Source: an uncultured Lachnospiraceae bacterium (GTDB lineage: Bacteria; Bacillota; Clostridia; Lachnospirales; Lachnospiraceae). Taken from it: DNA of 32,567 nucleotides. The position numbers and the translations under genes were made by a program. Below are positions 7,473 to 16,240 of the stretch, piece after piece (position 1 is the stretch's first letter; every line of letters starts with the position of its first letter). Under the pieces are notes generated by a model, which did no database searches, was not told the DNA's origin, and worked only from the letters and a program-made list of their open reading frames with translations. Where the stretch lies: the NCBI GenBank assembly GCA_947600145.1, contig CANQGA010000015.1, forward strand, positions 1 through 32,567, written 5' to 3'.

Positions 7473-9150
7473 GCAGGGATATCTGACAATCGGGATCATG
7501 TTTTCGGCGCTGACGGTGCTGGGACTGTGGCATTTTCTGGATGTGAGGACAGGGGTCTCAGTCTCCGGGGATGGGTGGCTTGCGGGCTGGTATCTGGCCC
7601 TGTTCGCCGTCTGTCTGGCGTTTCTGGCGCTGCTGGGCCGGGTATTCTTATCGCAGGGACAGGGAAAGCAGTGGAGCCTTGTCCGGATCTATCCGATCGC
7701 GGGGCTCGGGCTGGGACTTCTGTATCTGTTCGTGCTTCCGCCCATGTCCGCGCCGGATGAGATCAGCCACTATCTGACCGCGTATGATCTGTCCAGCCGT
7801 ATGCTGGGCCGGCCCGCGCGGGCGGAGGACGGTCATGTCCTTGTCCGGGCGGAGGACTGGTTTCTGGAGGACGCCCGCGGCAACTATCTGGTCGATGACA
7901 GCGGACCGTATCTGAGCGCCGCGGGGATCGACAGGGAAGATGAAACGGGGATCGTTCTGTTCGGACAGGAGGTCACGGAAGACACGTACCGGATGATCCA
8001 CGAGATCCTGATCGAGGGAAAAGAGACGCCGCAGCAGCGGATGCTCAGGGAATCCGGGGCCGGGAGGGAGACGCTCGCGGTATCGCCGCTTCCGCCGGTA
8101 AACACCACGCCGGCGGCTTATCTGCCGCAGGCGGCGGGGATCGCGATCGCCAGGATCCTCCGCCTGGACAGCCTGAAGCTTGCTTATCTGGGGCGGCTGT
8201 GCAACCTTCTGTTCTTTGTGGGAATTACATGGCTGGCGCTTAAGCGGATGCCGTTCGGCCGGGAAGTCCTCTTCGGCGTGGCGCTGCTGCCGATGACCCT
8301 GCATCTGTCGGCGTCATTTTCCTATGATGTGATGATCCTCGCCGGAATGTTCCTGCTGACGGCGGTCTGTATGGATCTGGCTTACCGGCAGGAGCGGGTG
8401 CGGGTGCGGGATGTGGTTCTGCTGGCCGTGATCATGGCGGTCTGCGGGCCGTGCAAGATGATCTACGCGCCGATGATGGGGCTCTGCCTGCTGATCCCGG
8501 TGAAGAAATTCGGCGGCTGGAAGCGCTGGCTCGCCTCGGCGGCCGCGGTAGCCGCGGCGTTTGCCGCCGCCATGGTGCTGGTCAACGGGGCGATCATCCT
8601 GCGCTACGCGACGGTGGAAGCCGGGGCCGCGCTGACTTCCGACGGAGAGGCCGGATACAGCCTGACGCTCCTGCTTCATCAGCCGCGCCTGCTTCTGCGG
8701 ATGTTTTACAATACGGTGGTCTACCAGCTGGATGAATTCCATCTGACGATGGTGGGCGCGATGCTGGGCAATCTGGACCCTCAGATGAATGTGCCGTATC
8801 TGCTGGTGGCGTTCTTTACGCTGGGGCTTCTGATGCTGGCGTTCCGCGTTCCCGGCGAGAGCCTGGTGGTCACCGGCGGGCGGAGGATCTGGATCTTCGT
8901 TGTGTGCGCGGCCTGTGCCGCCGCGGCGATGCTGTCCATGCTGATCGCGTGCACGCCCCAGGGTTCGCTTGTCATCGAGGGCGTGCAGGGACGGTACTTC
9001 CTGCCGCTTCTGCCGGCGCTTCTGCTGGCCTGCAAAAACGACCTGTTGGTTTTGACAAAGGATGGAAACCGTAGTATATTGTATCTGATGTGCTGCGCGA
9101 ACCTGTATGTGCTGATCCGGCTCTACGGCGTTGTGTGCCTGCGGGTCTGA
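7462..9150 (+). CDS. DUF2142 family polytopic membrane protein (GT-C-like)
   Basis: This 562-residue protein has many transmembrane segments and a large extracytoplasmic loop after the third or so helix. The motif APDEISHYLTAYDLS, at about 104-118, carries the acidic D-E pair and His typical of DUF2142 and reminiscent of the first-loop acidic motif of GT-C glycosyltransferases that use polyprenyl-phosphate sugars. The start at 7462 follows GGAGG at 7452-7456 and overlaps the DUF2304 gene; an upstream in-frame ATG at 7363 would add an implausible Arg-rich leader that reads through the previous gene. A role as outer-face transferase for the lipid-linked sugar made by the GT2 at 3913 is an inference from gene context and fold relationship. 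Confidence 0.83.
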   Translation: MKNRQGYLTIGIMFSALTVLGLWHFLDVRTGVSVSGDGWLAGWYLALFAVCLAFLALLGRVFLSQGQGKQWSLVRIYPIAGLGLGLLYLFVLPPMSAPDEISHYLTAYDLSSRMLGRPARAEDGHVLVRAEDWFLEDARGNYLVDDSGPYLSAAGIDREDETGIVLFGQEVTEDTYRMIHEILIEGKETPQQRMLRESGAGRETLAVSPLPPVNTTPAAYLPQAAGIAIARILRLDSLKLAYLGRLCNLLFFVGITWLALKRMPFGREVLFGVALLPMTLHLSASFSYDVMILAGMFLLTAVCMDLAYRQERVRVRDVVLLAVIMAVCGPCKMIYAPMMGLCLLIPVKKFGGWKRWLASAAAVAAAFAAAMVLVNGAIILRYATVEAGAALTSDGEAGYSLTLLLHQPRLLLRMFYNTVVYQLDEFHLTMVGAMLGNLDPQMNVPYLLVAFFTLGLLMLAFRVPGESLVVTGGRRIWIFVVCAACAAAAMLSMLIACTPQGSLVIEGVQGRYFLPLLPALLLACKNDLLVLTKDGNRSILYLMCCANLYVLIRLYGVVCLRV

Positions 9151-9242
9151 GAACAGCCCAGAAGGCGCTGTACGCGGCGCGGCCGGCAAGATGGTGCGGC
9201 GGCCCCGCGAATACAGAAGAAATAAAGAAGGAGACGCAAACG

Positions 9243-9797
9243 ATGGGCAATATAAAAGTAACTCCCTGCCATATCAAAGGACTGTACGTGATCGAGCCTG
9301 AGGTCCATGAGGACGCCAGGGGCTATTTTGTGGAGACCTATAATCAGCGGGATTTCCAGGCGGCGGGGCTTGATATGGTGTTTGTTCAGGACAACCAGTC
9401 CATGTCTGTGAAGGGCGTGCTGCGGGGGCTTCATTATCAGAAGCAGTACCCGCAGGGAAAGCTCGTGCGCGCGGTCCGGGGCAGGGTCTTTGACGTGGCG
9501 GTGGATCTTCGCGCCAAATCCCCGACTTACGGGCAGTGGTTCGGCGTGGAGCTGTCGGCGGAGAACAAGAAGCAGTTCTATGTGTCGCCGGGCTTCGCCC
9601 ATGGCTTTCTGGTCCTGTCGGATGAGGCGGAATTCGCCTACAAGGTGACGGATTTCTATCATCCCGGAGATGAGGGAGGTCTGATCTGGAACGATCCTGA
9701 GATCGGTATCGAGTGGCCCATCGAGGAGGGCATGGAGCTGATCTTCTCCGAACGCGATAAGAAATGGGGCGGCCTCGCGGACACGTTCAGGTTCTGA
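9243..9797 (+). CDS. rmlC: dTDP-4-dehydrorhamnose 3,5-epimerase
   Basis: This 184-residue cupin enzyme carries all family landmarks: EVHEDARGYFVETYNQ at the N-terminus, FVQDNQSMSVKGVLRGLHYQ with the catalytic His, KLVRAVRGRVFDVAVDLR, FYVSPGFAHGFLVLSDEAEFAYKVTDFY, and WNDPEIGIEWP. It performs the third step of dTDP-L-rhamnose synthesis, epimerising C3 and C5 of dTDP-4-keto-6-deoxyglucose. The start at 9243 has GGAG at 9230-9233, 9 nt upstream, and gives the normal family length; an in-frame ATG at 9090 lies inside the previous gene and is rejected. The rmlA, rmlB and rmlD partners are not in this window and presumably lie elsewhere. The distinct ketoisomerase FdtA is unlikely given the RmlC motifs. 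Confidence 0.95.
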   Translation: MGNIKVTPCHIKGLYVIEPEVHEDARGYFVETYNQRDFQAAGLDMVFVQDNQSMSVKGVLRGLHYQKQYPQGKLVRAVRGRVFDVAVDLRAKSPTYGQWFGVELSAENKKQFYVSPGFAHGFLVLSDEAEFAYKVTDFYHPGDEGGLIWNDPEIGIEWPIEEGMELIFSERDKKWGGLADTFRF

Positions 9798-9890
9798 ACC
9801 GCGCCGGACTGAATTTGCGGAGCGCGCTTCTGCCCGGTTAAGGGCGCGGACAGAGATGAAAAACAGACAGAGACAGCGGGAGAGGCATCG

Positions 9891-10703
9891 ATGAATTATC
9901 TTGTCACACTGGCGAAAGAAATGGTAAAGCGGCGGAGACTGATCTGGGACCTGGCGAAATCCGATTTCCGGAAGCGCTTTGTAGGTTCCTATTTCGGCGT
10001 GGTCTGGATGTTTATCCAGCCGGTGGTCACGGTGCTGATCTATTTCTTCGTATTTCAGATGGGTTTTAAGAACGCGCCGCCGATCCCGGGGTATCCGTAT
10101 GTCCAGTGGCTGATCCCCGGCATTGTGCCGTGGTTTTTCATCAGCGAGGCGCTGAATTCAGGAACCGGCTGCCTGCAGGAATACAACTATCTGGTGAAAA
10201 AGGTGGTCTTTCAGGTGGAGATCCTGCCGGTCATCAAGGTGATCTCCTGCCTGATGGTGCATGTGATCTTCGTGCTGATCATGGTGGCCGTGTTTCTGCT
10301 GTACGGAACATTTCCGAAGGTCAGCTGGCTGCAGATCGCGTATTATTCCTTCGCGGCCATGGTCTTTTCGCTGGGGATCGTGTATTTTACCAGCGCGGTC
10401 AATGTGTTTTTCAAGGATATGGCCCAGATCGTCAGCATCTTTCTGCAGGTGTGGATGTGGGTGACCACGATCATGTGGGATCCGGCCATGTTCGCGGACC
10501 ATCCGGCCTGGCTTGACCGGGTGCTTAAGCTGAACCCGGTCTGGTATGTGGTCAACGGGTACCGCGACAGCATGCTGACCGGAAACGCCTTCTGGGAGAG
10601 ACCGGGGGTGACGGTTTATTTCTGGTGTGTGACTGCCGTGCTGTTTCTGGTGGGACTTAAGGTGTTTAAGAGACTGCGGCCGCATTTCTCGGATGTGCTG
10701 TAA
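9891..10703 (+). CDS. wzm: ABC polysaccharide exporter, permease subunit (Wzm/TagG-like)
   Basis: This 270-residue ABC-2-type permease has an N-terminal amphipathic stretch and about six transmembrane segments. Hallmarks are RKRFVGSYFGVVWMFIQPV near residue 27, PGIVPWFFISEALNSG, NVFFKDMAQIVSI, and LNPVWYVVNGYRD near the C-terminus, all typical of O-antigen and teichoic-acid exporters. It forms a dimeric channel that moves a finished undecaprenyl-pyrophosphate-linked polysaccharide across the membrane, powered by the ATPase encoded next. GGGAGAGG (9878-9885 region) precedes the ATG. A 93-bp spacer separates it from rmlC, without an evident terminator. Confidence 0.92.
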   Translation: MNYLVTLAKEMVKRRRLIWDLAKSDFRKRFVGSYFGVVWMFIQPVVTVLIYFFVFQMGFKNAPPIPGYPYVQWLIPGIVPWFFISEALNSGTGCLQEYNYLVKKVVFQVEILPVIKVISCLMVHVIFVLIMVAVFLLYGTFPKVSWLQIAYYSFAAMVFSLGIVYFTSAVNVFFKDMAQIVSIFLQVWMWVTTIMWDPAMFADHPAWLDRVLKLNPVWYVVNGYRDSMLTGNAFWERPGVTVYFWCVTAVLFLVGLKVFKRLRPHFSDVL

Positions 10704-10783
10704 GCGGCGTTCGGGCTCCCGGCGGCGCGCGCCGCGGTATCGCCGCGGTCTGTACGGACGCCTGCGGGAATAGGAGGATTTGC

Positions 10784-12178
10784 ATGGAGAATGCCATCAT
10801 CGTAAAAGATGTGACAAAAATCTATAAATTATATGATAAACCCATTGACCGGCTGAAGGAGTCCTTAAATCCTTTTCACAGGGAGTACCACAGGAAATTT
10901 TACGCATTGAACGGCCTGTCCTTCTCCGTGGAGAAGGGTCAGACTGTGGGGATCATCGGAACCAACGGCTCCGGCAAGTCCACGATCCTTAAGATCATCA
11001 CCGGCGTCCTGTCACCCACCACGGGGGAGGTGACGGTGAACGGCACGGTGTCGGCGCTCCTGGAGCTGGGGGCCGGCTTCAATATGGATTACACCGGTAT
11101 CGAGAATATCTATATGAACGGCAGTATGATGGGCTTTTCCCGGAAAGAGATGGACGCCAGGCTTCAGGATATCCTGGATTTCGCGGATATCGGGGATTTT
11201 GTGAACCAGCCGGTAAAGACCTATTCCAGCGGTATGTTCGTCCGTCTGGCTTTCGCGCTGGCGATCAACGTGGAGCCGGAGATCCTGATCGTGGACGAGG
11301 CGCTGTCGGTCGGGGACGTATTCTTCCAGGCCAAGTGCTACCGGCGTATGGAAGAGATCCGGAAAAAGGGCACCACGATCCTGATGGTGACCCATGACAT
11401 GGGCAGTATCCTGAAGTATTGCGATAAGGTGGTACTGCTGAACAAGGGCAATTTTATCGCGGAAGGAACCGCCGGACATATGGTGGATCTGTATAAGAAG
11501 ATCCTGGCGAATCAGATGGATTCGCTGGAGGAGGAACTGGCGGCGGAGCGCCGGACGGAAGCTGAAGCGGCGGCCCAAGGCACCGGGAGGACGGACGGCG
11601 CGGCGGTCCGGGATGCTGAGGCGAAGGGCGGCGCGGCCGCGGATCCGGGCGGAATACGGGGCGACGGAGGTCAGAAGCCGGGACCTTCCCTTATGAAGGA
11701 CAAACTGGCCGTTAACCCCAGGCGGACGGAATACGGCGACGGCCGGGCGGAGATCTATGATATGGGGCTGTTTGATCAGAGAGGGAATCTGACGAGCCTG
11801 CTCTTAAAGGGAGAGAAGTTCACGATCCGGGAGAGGATCCGGTTCCACGCTCCGGTTCAGGCGCCTATTTTCACATATACGATCAAGGATAAGAAGGGAA
11901 CGGAACTGACGGGTACGAATACCCTGTACGAGGGGGCGGATATCCGGCCGGTGCAGGACGGCGACGAATACGATGTTTCCTTTACCCAGAAAATGACTCT
12001 GCAGGGGGGAGAATATCTGCTGAGTATGAGCTGCACCGGATTTGAGATGGGGGAACATGTGGTTTACCACCGCCTCTATGATGTGCTGGGACTGACCGTG
12101 ATCTCGAACAAGAACACGGTGGGTGTGTACGATATGGAGTCAGAGGTAAGGGCTGAAAAGACGAAAGGAACAACATGA
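10784..12178 (+). CDS. wzt: ABC polysaccharide exporter, ATP-binding subunit with C-terminal substrate domain (Wzt-like)
   Basis: This 464-residue protein is longer than a bare export ATPase. The nucleotide-binding domain has Walker A GTNGSGKST (59-67), a YSSGM signature (147-151), Walker B ILIVDEAL (167-174) and the switch His204. A charged Ala/Gly/Glu-rich linker (about 245-305) then leads to a beta-rich C-terminal domain (about 310-455). In E. coli O8/O9a-type systems that C-terminal domain recognises the modified non-reducing end of the chain and so couples export to termination. This is exactly what a terminator enzyme encoded next would need. AGGAGG at 10772-10777 precedes the ATG. The stop overlaps the next start by four bases (ATGA at 12175-12178), so the two products are made together. 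Confidence 0.93.
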   Translation: MENAIIVKDVTKIYKLYDKPIDRLKESLNPFHREYHRKFYALNGLSFSVEKGQTVGIIGTNGSGKSTILKIITGVLSPTTGEVTVNGTVSALLELGAGFNMDYTGIENIYMNGSMMGFSRKEMDARLQDILDFADIGDFVNQPVKTYSSGMFVRLAFALAINVEPEILIVDEALSVGDVFFQAKCYRRMEEIRKKGTTILMVTHDMGSILKYCDKVVLLNKGNFIAEGTAGHMVDLYKKILANQMDSLEEELAAERRTEAEAAAQGTGRTDGAAVRDAEAKGGAAADPGGIRGDGGQKPGPSLMKDKLAVNPRRTEYGDGRAEIYDMGLFDQRGNLTSLLLKGEKFTIRERIRFHAPVQAPIFTYTIKDKKGTELTGTNTLYEGADIRPVQDGDEYDVSFTQKMTLQGGEYLLSMSCTGFEMGEHVVYHRLYDVLGLTVISNKNTVGVYDMESEVRAEKTKGTT

Positions 12179-15100
12179 GATCAGAGAAAGAACGAACGGA
12201 AACAGAGCGGAAGCTTCTGGGACTTCTGAAGACCTACGGAGCCGATGTGAAGGCGATCCTCGGGGCGAATCCCAGACTGGAATACCTTTACGCCCTCTCA
12301 CCCCAGCGGGAGAACCTGCTGGAATGGTATCCGTTTCGCGGGGACGGAACGCTCCTTGAGGTGGGATCCGATTTCGGGGCGCTGACAGGCCTCTATGCCC
12401 GGAAGGTATCCAGAGTGGATGTGCTTGATCCGTCCTGGGCCAATCTGGAGATCAACCGCCTGCGCCACAGCGGGCAGGACTTTTTTAAGAACATCAATTA
12501 TGTGCAGGGAACGCTTTCCGAATATCTGCCACAGGCGAAGGGACTTTATGACTATGTGGTCATCGTCGGGGATCTGGAACAGGATGAATTGAGCGAAGAG
12601 GAAAGCGCGGCCCAGATCCGGGCGGCCAAGTCGCTCCTCAAGCCCGACGGCGAGCTGATCGCGGCCGTCTGCAATCCGTTCGGGATCAAATATTGGGCCG
12701 GCGCGGCGAAGGACGGCCACAGTCTGTCGAAATCCGCGCTGACGAAATGGCTTTCCGAGGGCGAGGACGGCAGTCTGGAATTCTATTACCCGATGCCGGA
12801 TTACAAGCTGCCGGTGACCATTTATTCCGACGCGTATCTTCCGCGGGAGGGAGATCTGACGGATACGGTCGCGGCCTATGATTTTCCGGATTATCCGTTT
12901 TTTGACATGGGGGCGGCCTTCGACCAGGCGGTCCGGGACGGCAGGTTCGACCAGTACGCCAACGCGTATCTGGCGATCTGGCGGCGCGGCGGCCGGATGA
13001 TCCAGCAGAGCGGGCCCCAGTATATGAAATATAACCGCACCCGGCGGGAAGAATTCCAGTTAAAGACCGTGATCCTCGGCGGCGCTGACGGAGTCCGGCG
13101 GGTCGAGAAGAGCGCGCTGACGGAGGAAGGCAGGGTCCATATCAGTCATTTCGTCTCGCAGTACGCGGCGCTATCCGCCCAGCATAAGTTCCTGAACTAT
13201 CTGGAAGGAGAACAGGCAGCGGACAGCAGTTCGGTTGCATTTCCGTATCTGACGGGACGGACGCTGGCGGCGAGGCTGACGGATGAGCTTTCGGACGGAA
13301 GCGCGCCGGTCGAGCTGATCCGGCAGACCATCGATGTGCTGCTGGCATCGGAGATCGGCGATATAGAGCCGTTTGCGCCGACAGAAGGGTTCGCGCTGGT
13401 CTTCGGCAGGAAAGAAATGGATGTGCTGGCGGAGCAGAAGCCGGACGCCGGATGGAATGTGCCCTGCCTGCATGTGTCCAATATCGATCTCCTGTTTGAA
13501 AATGTGCTGCTGACCGACGACGGAAACTATTGCCTGGACTATGAGTGGGTCTTTGATTTTCCGGTTCCCGTCGATTATATCCGTTACCGGATCCTGTTCT
13601 ACGCCTACCGGCAGTTTAAGAGCCTGCTGTCTGACTGCGGGACGCTGACCGAATGGCTTGGGCAGTTCGGCATTACGCCGGAGGCGGAGGCGCTCTACGA
13701 TGCCATGGAACGGAATTTCCAGTATTATGTCCATGGGGAGAACCAGGTCCTTTATCTGGAGAATTATCTGGTAAAGCCGCGGACCGCGAAGGGCTTTACG
13801 GAGATGGATGAGCAGCTGCGCCGCCTGGAGAGCGAGCTTGCGCGGTCAAAGGAAAATGAAGAGCGGTTAAAGGCCCAGATCCATGACCAGGGCGCCGCGA
13901 TCCGCAAAATGACGGAGGTCAAGCGGCTGACGGACAACCATGTGACGAATCTGGAGATCATGATCAGGGATCTGCGGCATGAGATCGACGAGATGGGGAA
14001 GACCCTGACATACTTAAACGGCCATGAGGCGCTTATTTTCAAAGTCCGCCGCAGGCTGGGCGAGAAATTCAACGCGAAGTATCCGAAGGGCTCGCCGCAG
14101 AGGAAACGGCTTCACTACCGGAAGGAATATCTGACGCATCCGATCCGCTCCTTCCGGTTCTATCGGACGGAAGAAGGAAAAAACCTGAGAGACGGTGATT
14201 TTGAGATCGGGGACGCGTACCGGGAGCACCGGAAGCTGGTGTTTCCGCCGGCCGAACAGCCGGAGGTATCCATCGTGATCCCGGTTTATAATCAGATCGG
14301 CTATACTTACGCGTGTCTGGTCTCGATCCTGGAGAATACGAAGGATGTATCCTATGAGATCATTATCGCCGACGACGTGTCCACCGACGCCACGGAGCAT
14401 ATCAGCCGCTACGCGGAGGGCGTGACGGTCAGCCGTAACGAGACCAATCAGGGCTTCCTCAGAAACTGCAATCAGGCGGCGAAAAAGGCCCGCGGCCGCT
14501 ATATCATGTTCCTGAATAATGACACCCGTGTGACGGAGGGGTGGCTTACGGCGCTTGTGAACCTGATCCGCTCCGACGATTCGATCGGTATGACAGGTTC
14601 CAAGCTGGTCTATCCCGACGGGAGGCTTCAGGAAGCGGGCGGTATCATCTGGAGCGACGGTTCCGGATGGAACTACGGCCGGCTGGACGATCCGGACAAG
14701 CCCCAGTACAATTACGTGAAGGATGTGGACTACATTTCCGGGGCCGCGATCCTCATACGGAGAAGCCTGTGGGAGCAGATCGGCGGATTCGACGAGCGCT
14801 ACGCGCCGGCCTACTGTGAGGACTCGGATCTGGCTTTCGAGGTGAGAAAGGCCGGTTACCGGGTCGTATACCAGCCGCTTTCGAAGGTGATCCATTATGA
14901 AGGGATCTCTAACGGAACCGATGTGCAGGGCGGCGGCCTTAAGCGGTATCAGGCCGGGAATTCGGAGAAGCTTAAGGAGAAATGGGCGGAGGAGCTGAAA
15001 CATCAGTGTGAGAACAACGGCAATCCCGATCCGTTCCGGGCCCGCGAGCGCAGCATGGGCAGGCCGATTATTCTGGTGATCGACCATTATGTGCCTACGT

Positions 15101-16191
15101 TTGACAAGGACGCCGGATCCAGAACCACTTACCAGTACCTGAAAATGTTCTTGAAGCATGGCTATGTGGTCAAATTCCTTGGGGACAATTTCGCCCACGA
15201 GGAGCCCTATTCCACGGCGCTGGAGCAGATGGGCGTCGAGATCCTGTCCGGTCCGGAGTACGAAGCGGGTATCTGGGACTGGATCTCGGCCCATGGGAAG
15301 GACATTTCCGCCGCGTATCTGAACCGGCCCCATATCGCCATCAAATATGTGGACTATCTGAGGGAGAACACGGATATCCGGCTGATCTACTACGGGCACG
15401 ATCTGCATTATCTGCGGGAAAGCAGGGAATACGCTCTGACCATGGATCCGGACCGCCGGCGCGCGGCCGACTACTGGAAGGGCATTGAACTGTCCCTGTT
15501 TTATAAGGTGGACATGTCCTACTATCCGTCCTGTGTGGAGAGAGATGCGGTCCGGGCCGAGGATGAGAATATCCCGGTGAAGGATATTGTGGCCTATGTG
15601 TACGATGAGTTCAGAGAAAACATTCCGCGGGACTTTGCCAGGAGGGAGGGCATCCTCTTCGTGGGAGGCTTCGCCCACCCGCCGAACGCCGACGCGGTCC
15701 TGTGGTTTACGAAGGAGGTCTACCCGCTGATCGCGGACCGCATGCGCGGGGAAGGCGCCGAGCCGCCGAAGTTCTACGTTGTGGGTTCGAGGGTGACCGA
15801 TGAGATCAAAGCGCTGGAGCAGACGGTGCCCGGCGTGGTGGTCAGGGGCTTCGTAAGTGATGAAGAGCTGACTCAGCTCTATGATGAGACCAGGCTAGTA
15901 GTTGTACCGCTGCGCTACGGCGCGGGAGTCAAGGGCAAGGTAGTGGACGCCCTTTACAACGGGGCCGCCGTCGTCACGACATCCATCGGCGCCGAGGGCA
16001 TCCCTCACGCGGAGGATGTGATGGTCATTGCCGATCAGGCGGACGCCCTGGCAGAAGCGGTGCTCAGGATCTATCAGAGCCCGGAGAGCTGTCAGGCATT
16101 AAGTGAACGAACCCAGGATTATGTGCGCCGATACTATAGCCAGGAAGCGGCCTGGGATGTGATAAAGGATGATTTCCCATGCGGGCCGTGA
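12175..16191 (+). CDS. Multidomain methyltransferase / kinase-like / coiled-coil / GT2 / GT4 protein, WbdD-like with fused glycosyltransferases
   Basis: Five modules are visible in 1338 residues. (1) About 1-230 is a class I SAM methyltransferase, with LLEVGSDFGALTG (60-72) and an acidic strand end VDVLDPS (81-87). (2) About 275-530 looks like an aminoglycoside-phosphotransferase-type kinase: Lys312 in VEKSA, N436-I-D438-x4-N443 matching the HxDxxxxN catalytic loop with Asn for His, and LDYEW with Asp455 as the metal ligand. (3) About 541-615 is a Glu/Arg/Leu-rich coiled coil. (4) About 697-930 is a GT2, with SIVIPVYNQ, ADDVSTD, FLNND and EDSDLAFEV. (5) About 963-1338 is a GT4/GT1-like domain, with GGFAHPPNADAVLWF and PLRYGAGVKGKVVDAL. 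Modules 1-3 repeat the order of E. coli O9a WbdD, the chain-terminating and length-setting enzyme. ATGA overlap with wzt supports a joint job. The kinase call is from motif reading only. Confidence 0.85.
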   Translation: MRSEKERTETERKLLGLLKTYGADVKAILGANPRLEYLYALSPQRENLLEWYPFRGDGTLLEVGSDFGALTGLYARKVSRVDVLDPSWANLEINRLRHSGQDFFKNINYVQGTLSEYLPQAKGLYDYVVIVGDLEQDELSEEESAAQIRAAKSLLKPDGELIAAVCNPFGIKYWAGAAKDGHSLSKSALTKWLSEGEDGSLEFYYPMPDYKLPVTIYSDAYLPREGDLTDTVAAYDFPDYPFFDMGAAFDQAVRDGRFDQYANAYLAIWRRGGRMIQQSGPQYMKYNRTRREEFQLKTVILGGADGVRRVEKSALTEEGRVHISHFVSQYAALSAQHKFLNYLEGEQAADSSSVAFPYLTGRTLAARLTDELSDGSAPVELIRQTIDVLLASEIGDIEPFAPTEGFALVFGRKEMDVLAEQKPDAGWNVPCLHVSNIDLLFENVLLTDDGNYCLDYEWVFDFPVPVDYIRYRILFYAYRQFKSLLSDCGTLTEWLGQFGITPEAEALYDAMERNFQYYVHGENQVLYLENYLVKPRTAKGFTEMDEQLRRLESELARSKENEERLKAQIHDQGAAIRKMTEVKRLTDNHVTNLEIMIRDLRHEIDEMGKTLTYLNGHEALIFKVRRRLGEKFNAKYPKGSPQRKRLHYRKEYLTHPIRSFRFYRTEEGKNLRDGDFEIGDAYREHRKLVFPPAEQPEVSIVIPVYNQIGYTYACLVSILENTKDVSYEIIIADDVSTDATEHISRYAEGVTVSRNETNQGFLRNCNQAAKKARGRYIMFLNNDTRVTEGWLTALVNLIRSDDSIGMTGSKLVYPDGRLQEAGGIIWSDGSGWNYGRLDDPDKPQYNYVKDVDYISGAAILIRRSLWEQIGGFDERYAPAYCEDSDLAFEVRKAGYRVVYQPLSKVIHYEGISNGTDVQGGGLKRYQAGNSEKLKEKWAEELKHQCENNGNPDPFRARERSMGRPIILVIDHYVPTFDKDAGSRTTYQYLKMFLKHGYVVKFLGDNFAHEEPYSTALEQMGVEILSGPEYEAGIWDWISAHGKDISAAYLNRPHIAIKYVDYLRENTDIRLIYYGHDLHYLRESREYALTMDPDRRRAADYWKGIELSLFYKVDMSYYPSCVERDAVRAEDENIPVKDIVAYVYDEFRENIPRDFARREGILFVGGFAHPPNADAVLWFTKEVYPLIADRMRGEGAEPPKFYVVGSRVTDEIKALEQTVPGVVVRGFVSDEELTQLYDETRLVVVPLRYGAGVKGKVVDALYNGAAVVTTSIGAEGIPHAEDVMVIADQADALAEAVLRIYQSPESCQALSERTQDYVRRYYSQEAAWDVIKDDFPCGP

Positions 16192-16240
16192 GAGAAAGCG
16201 GCAGGTTTCGGGGGACATCCCAAGGAAAGGAGCAGCATTT

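Noticed and set aside
14014-15678. Minus-strand open frame of 554 codons opposite the multidomain glycosyltransferase
   Set aside because: The plus strand carries clear GT2 and GT4 motifs there. The minus product looks like His/Ile/Arg-rich shadow sequence.
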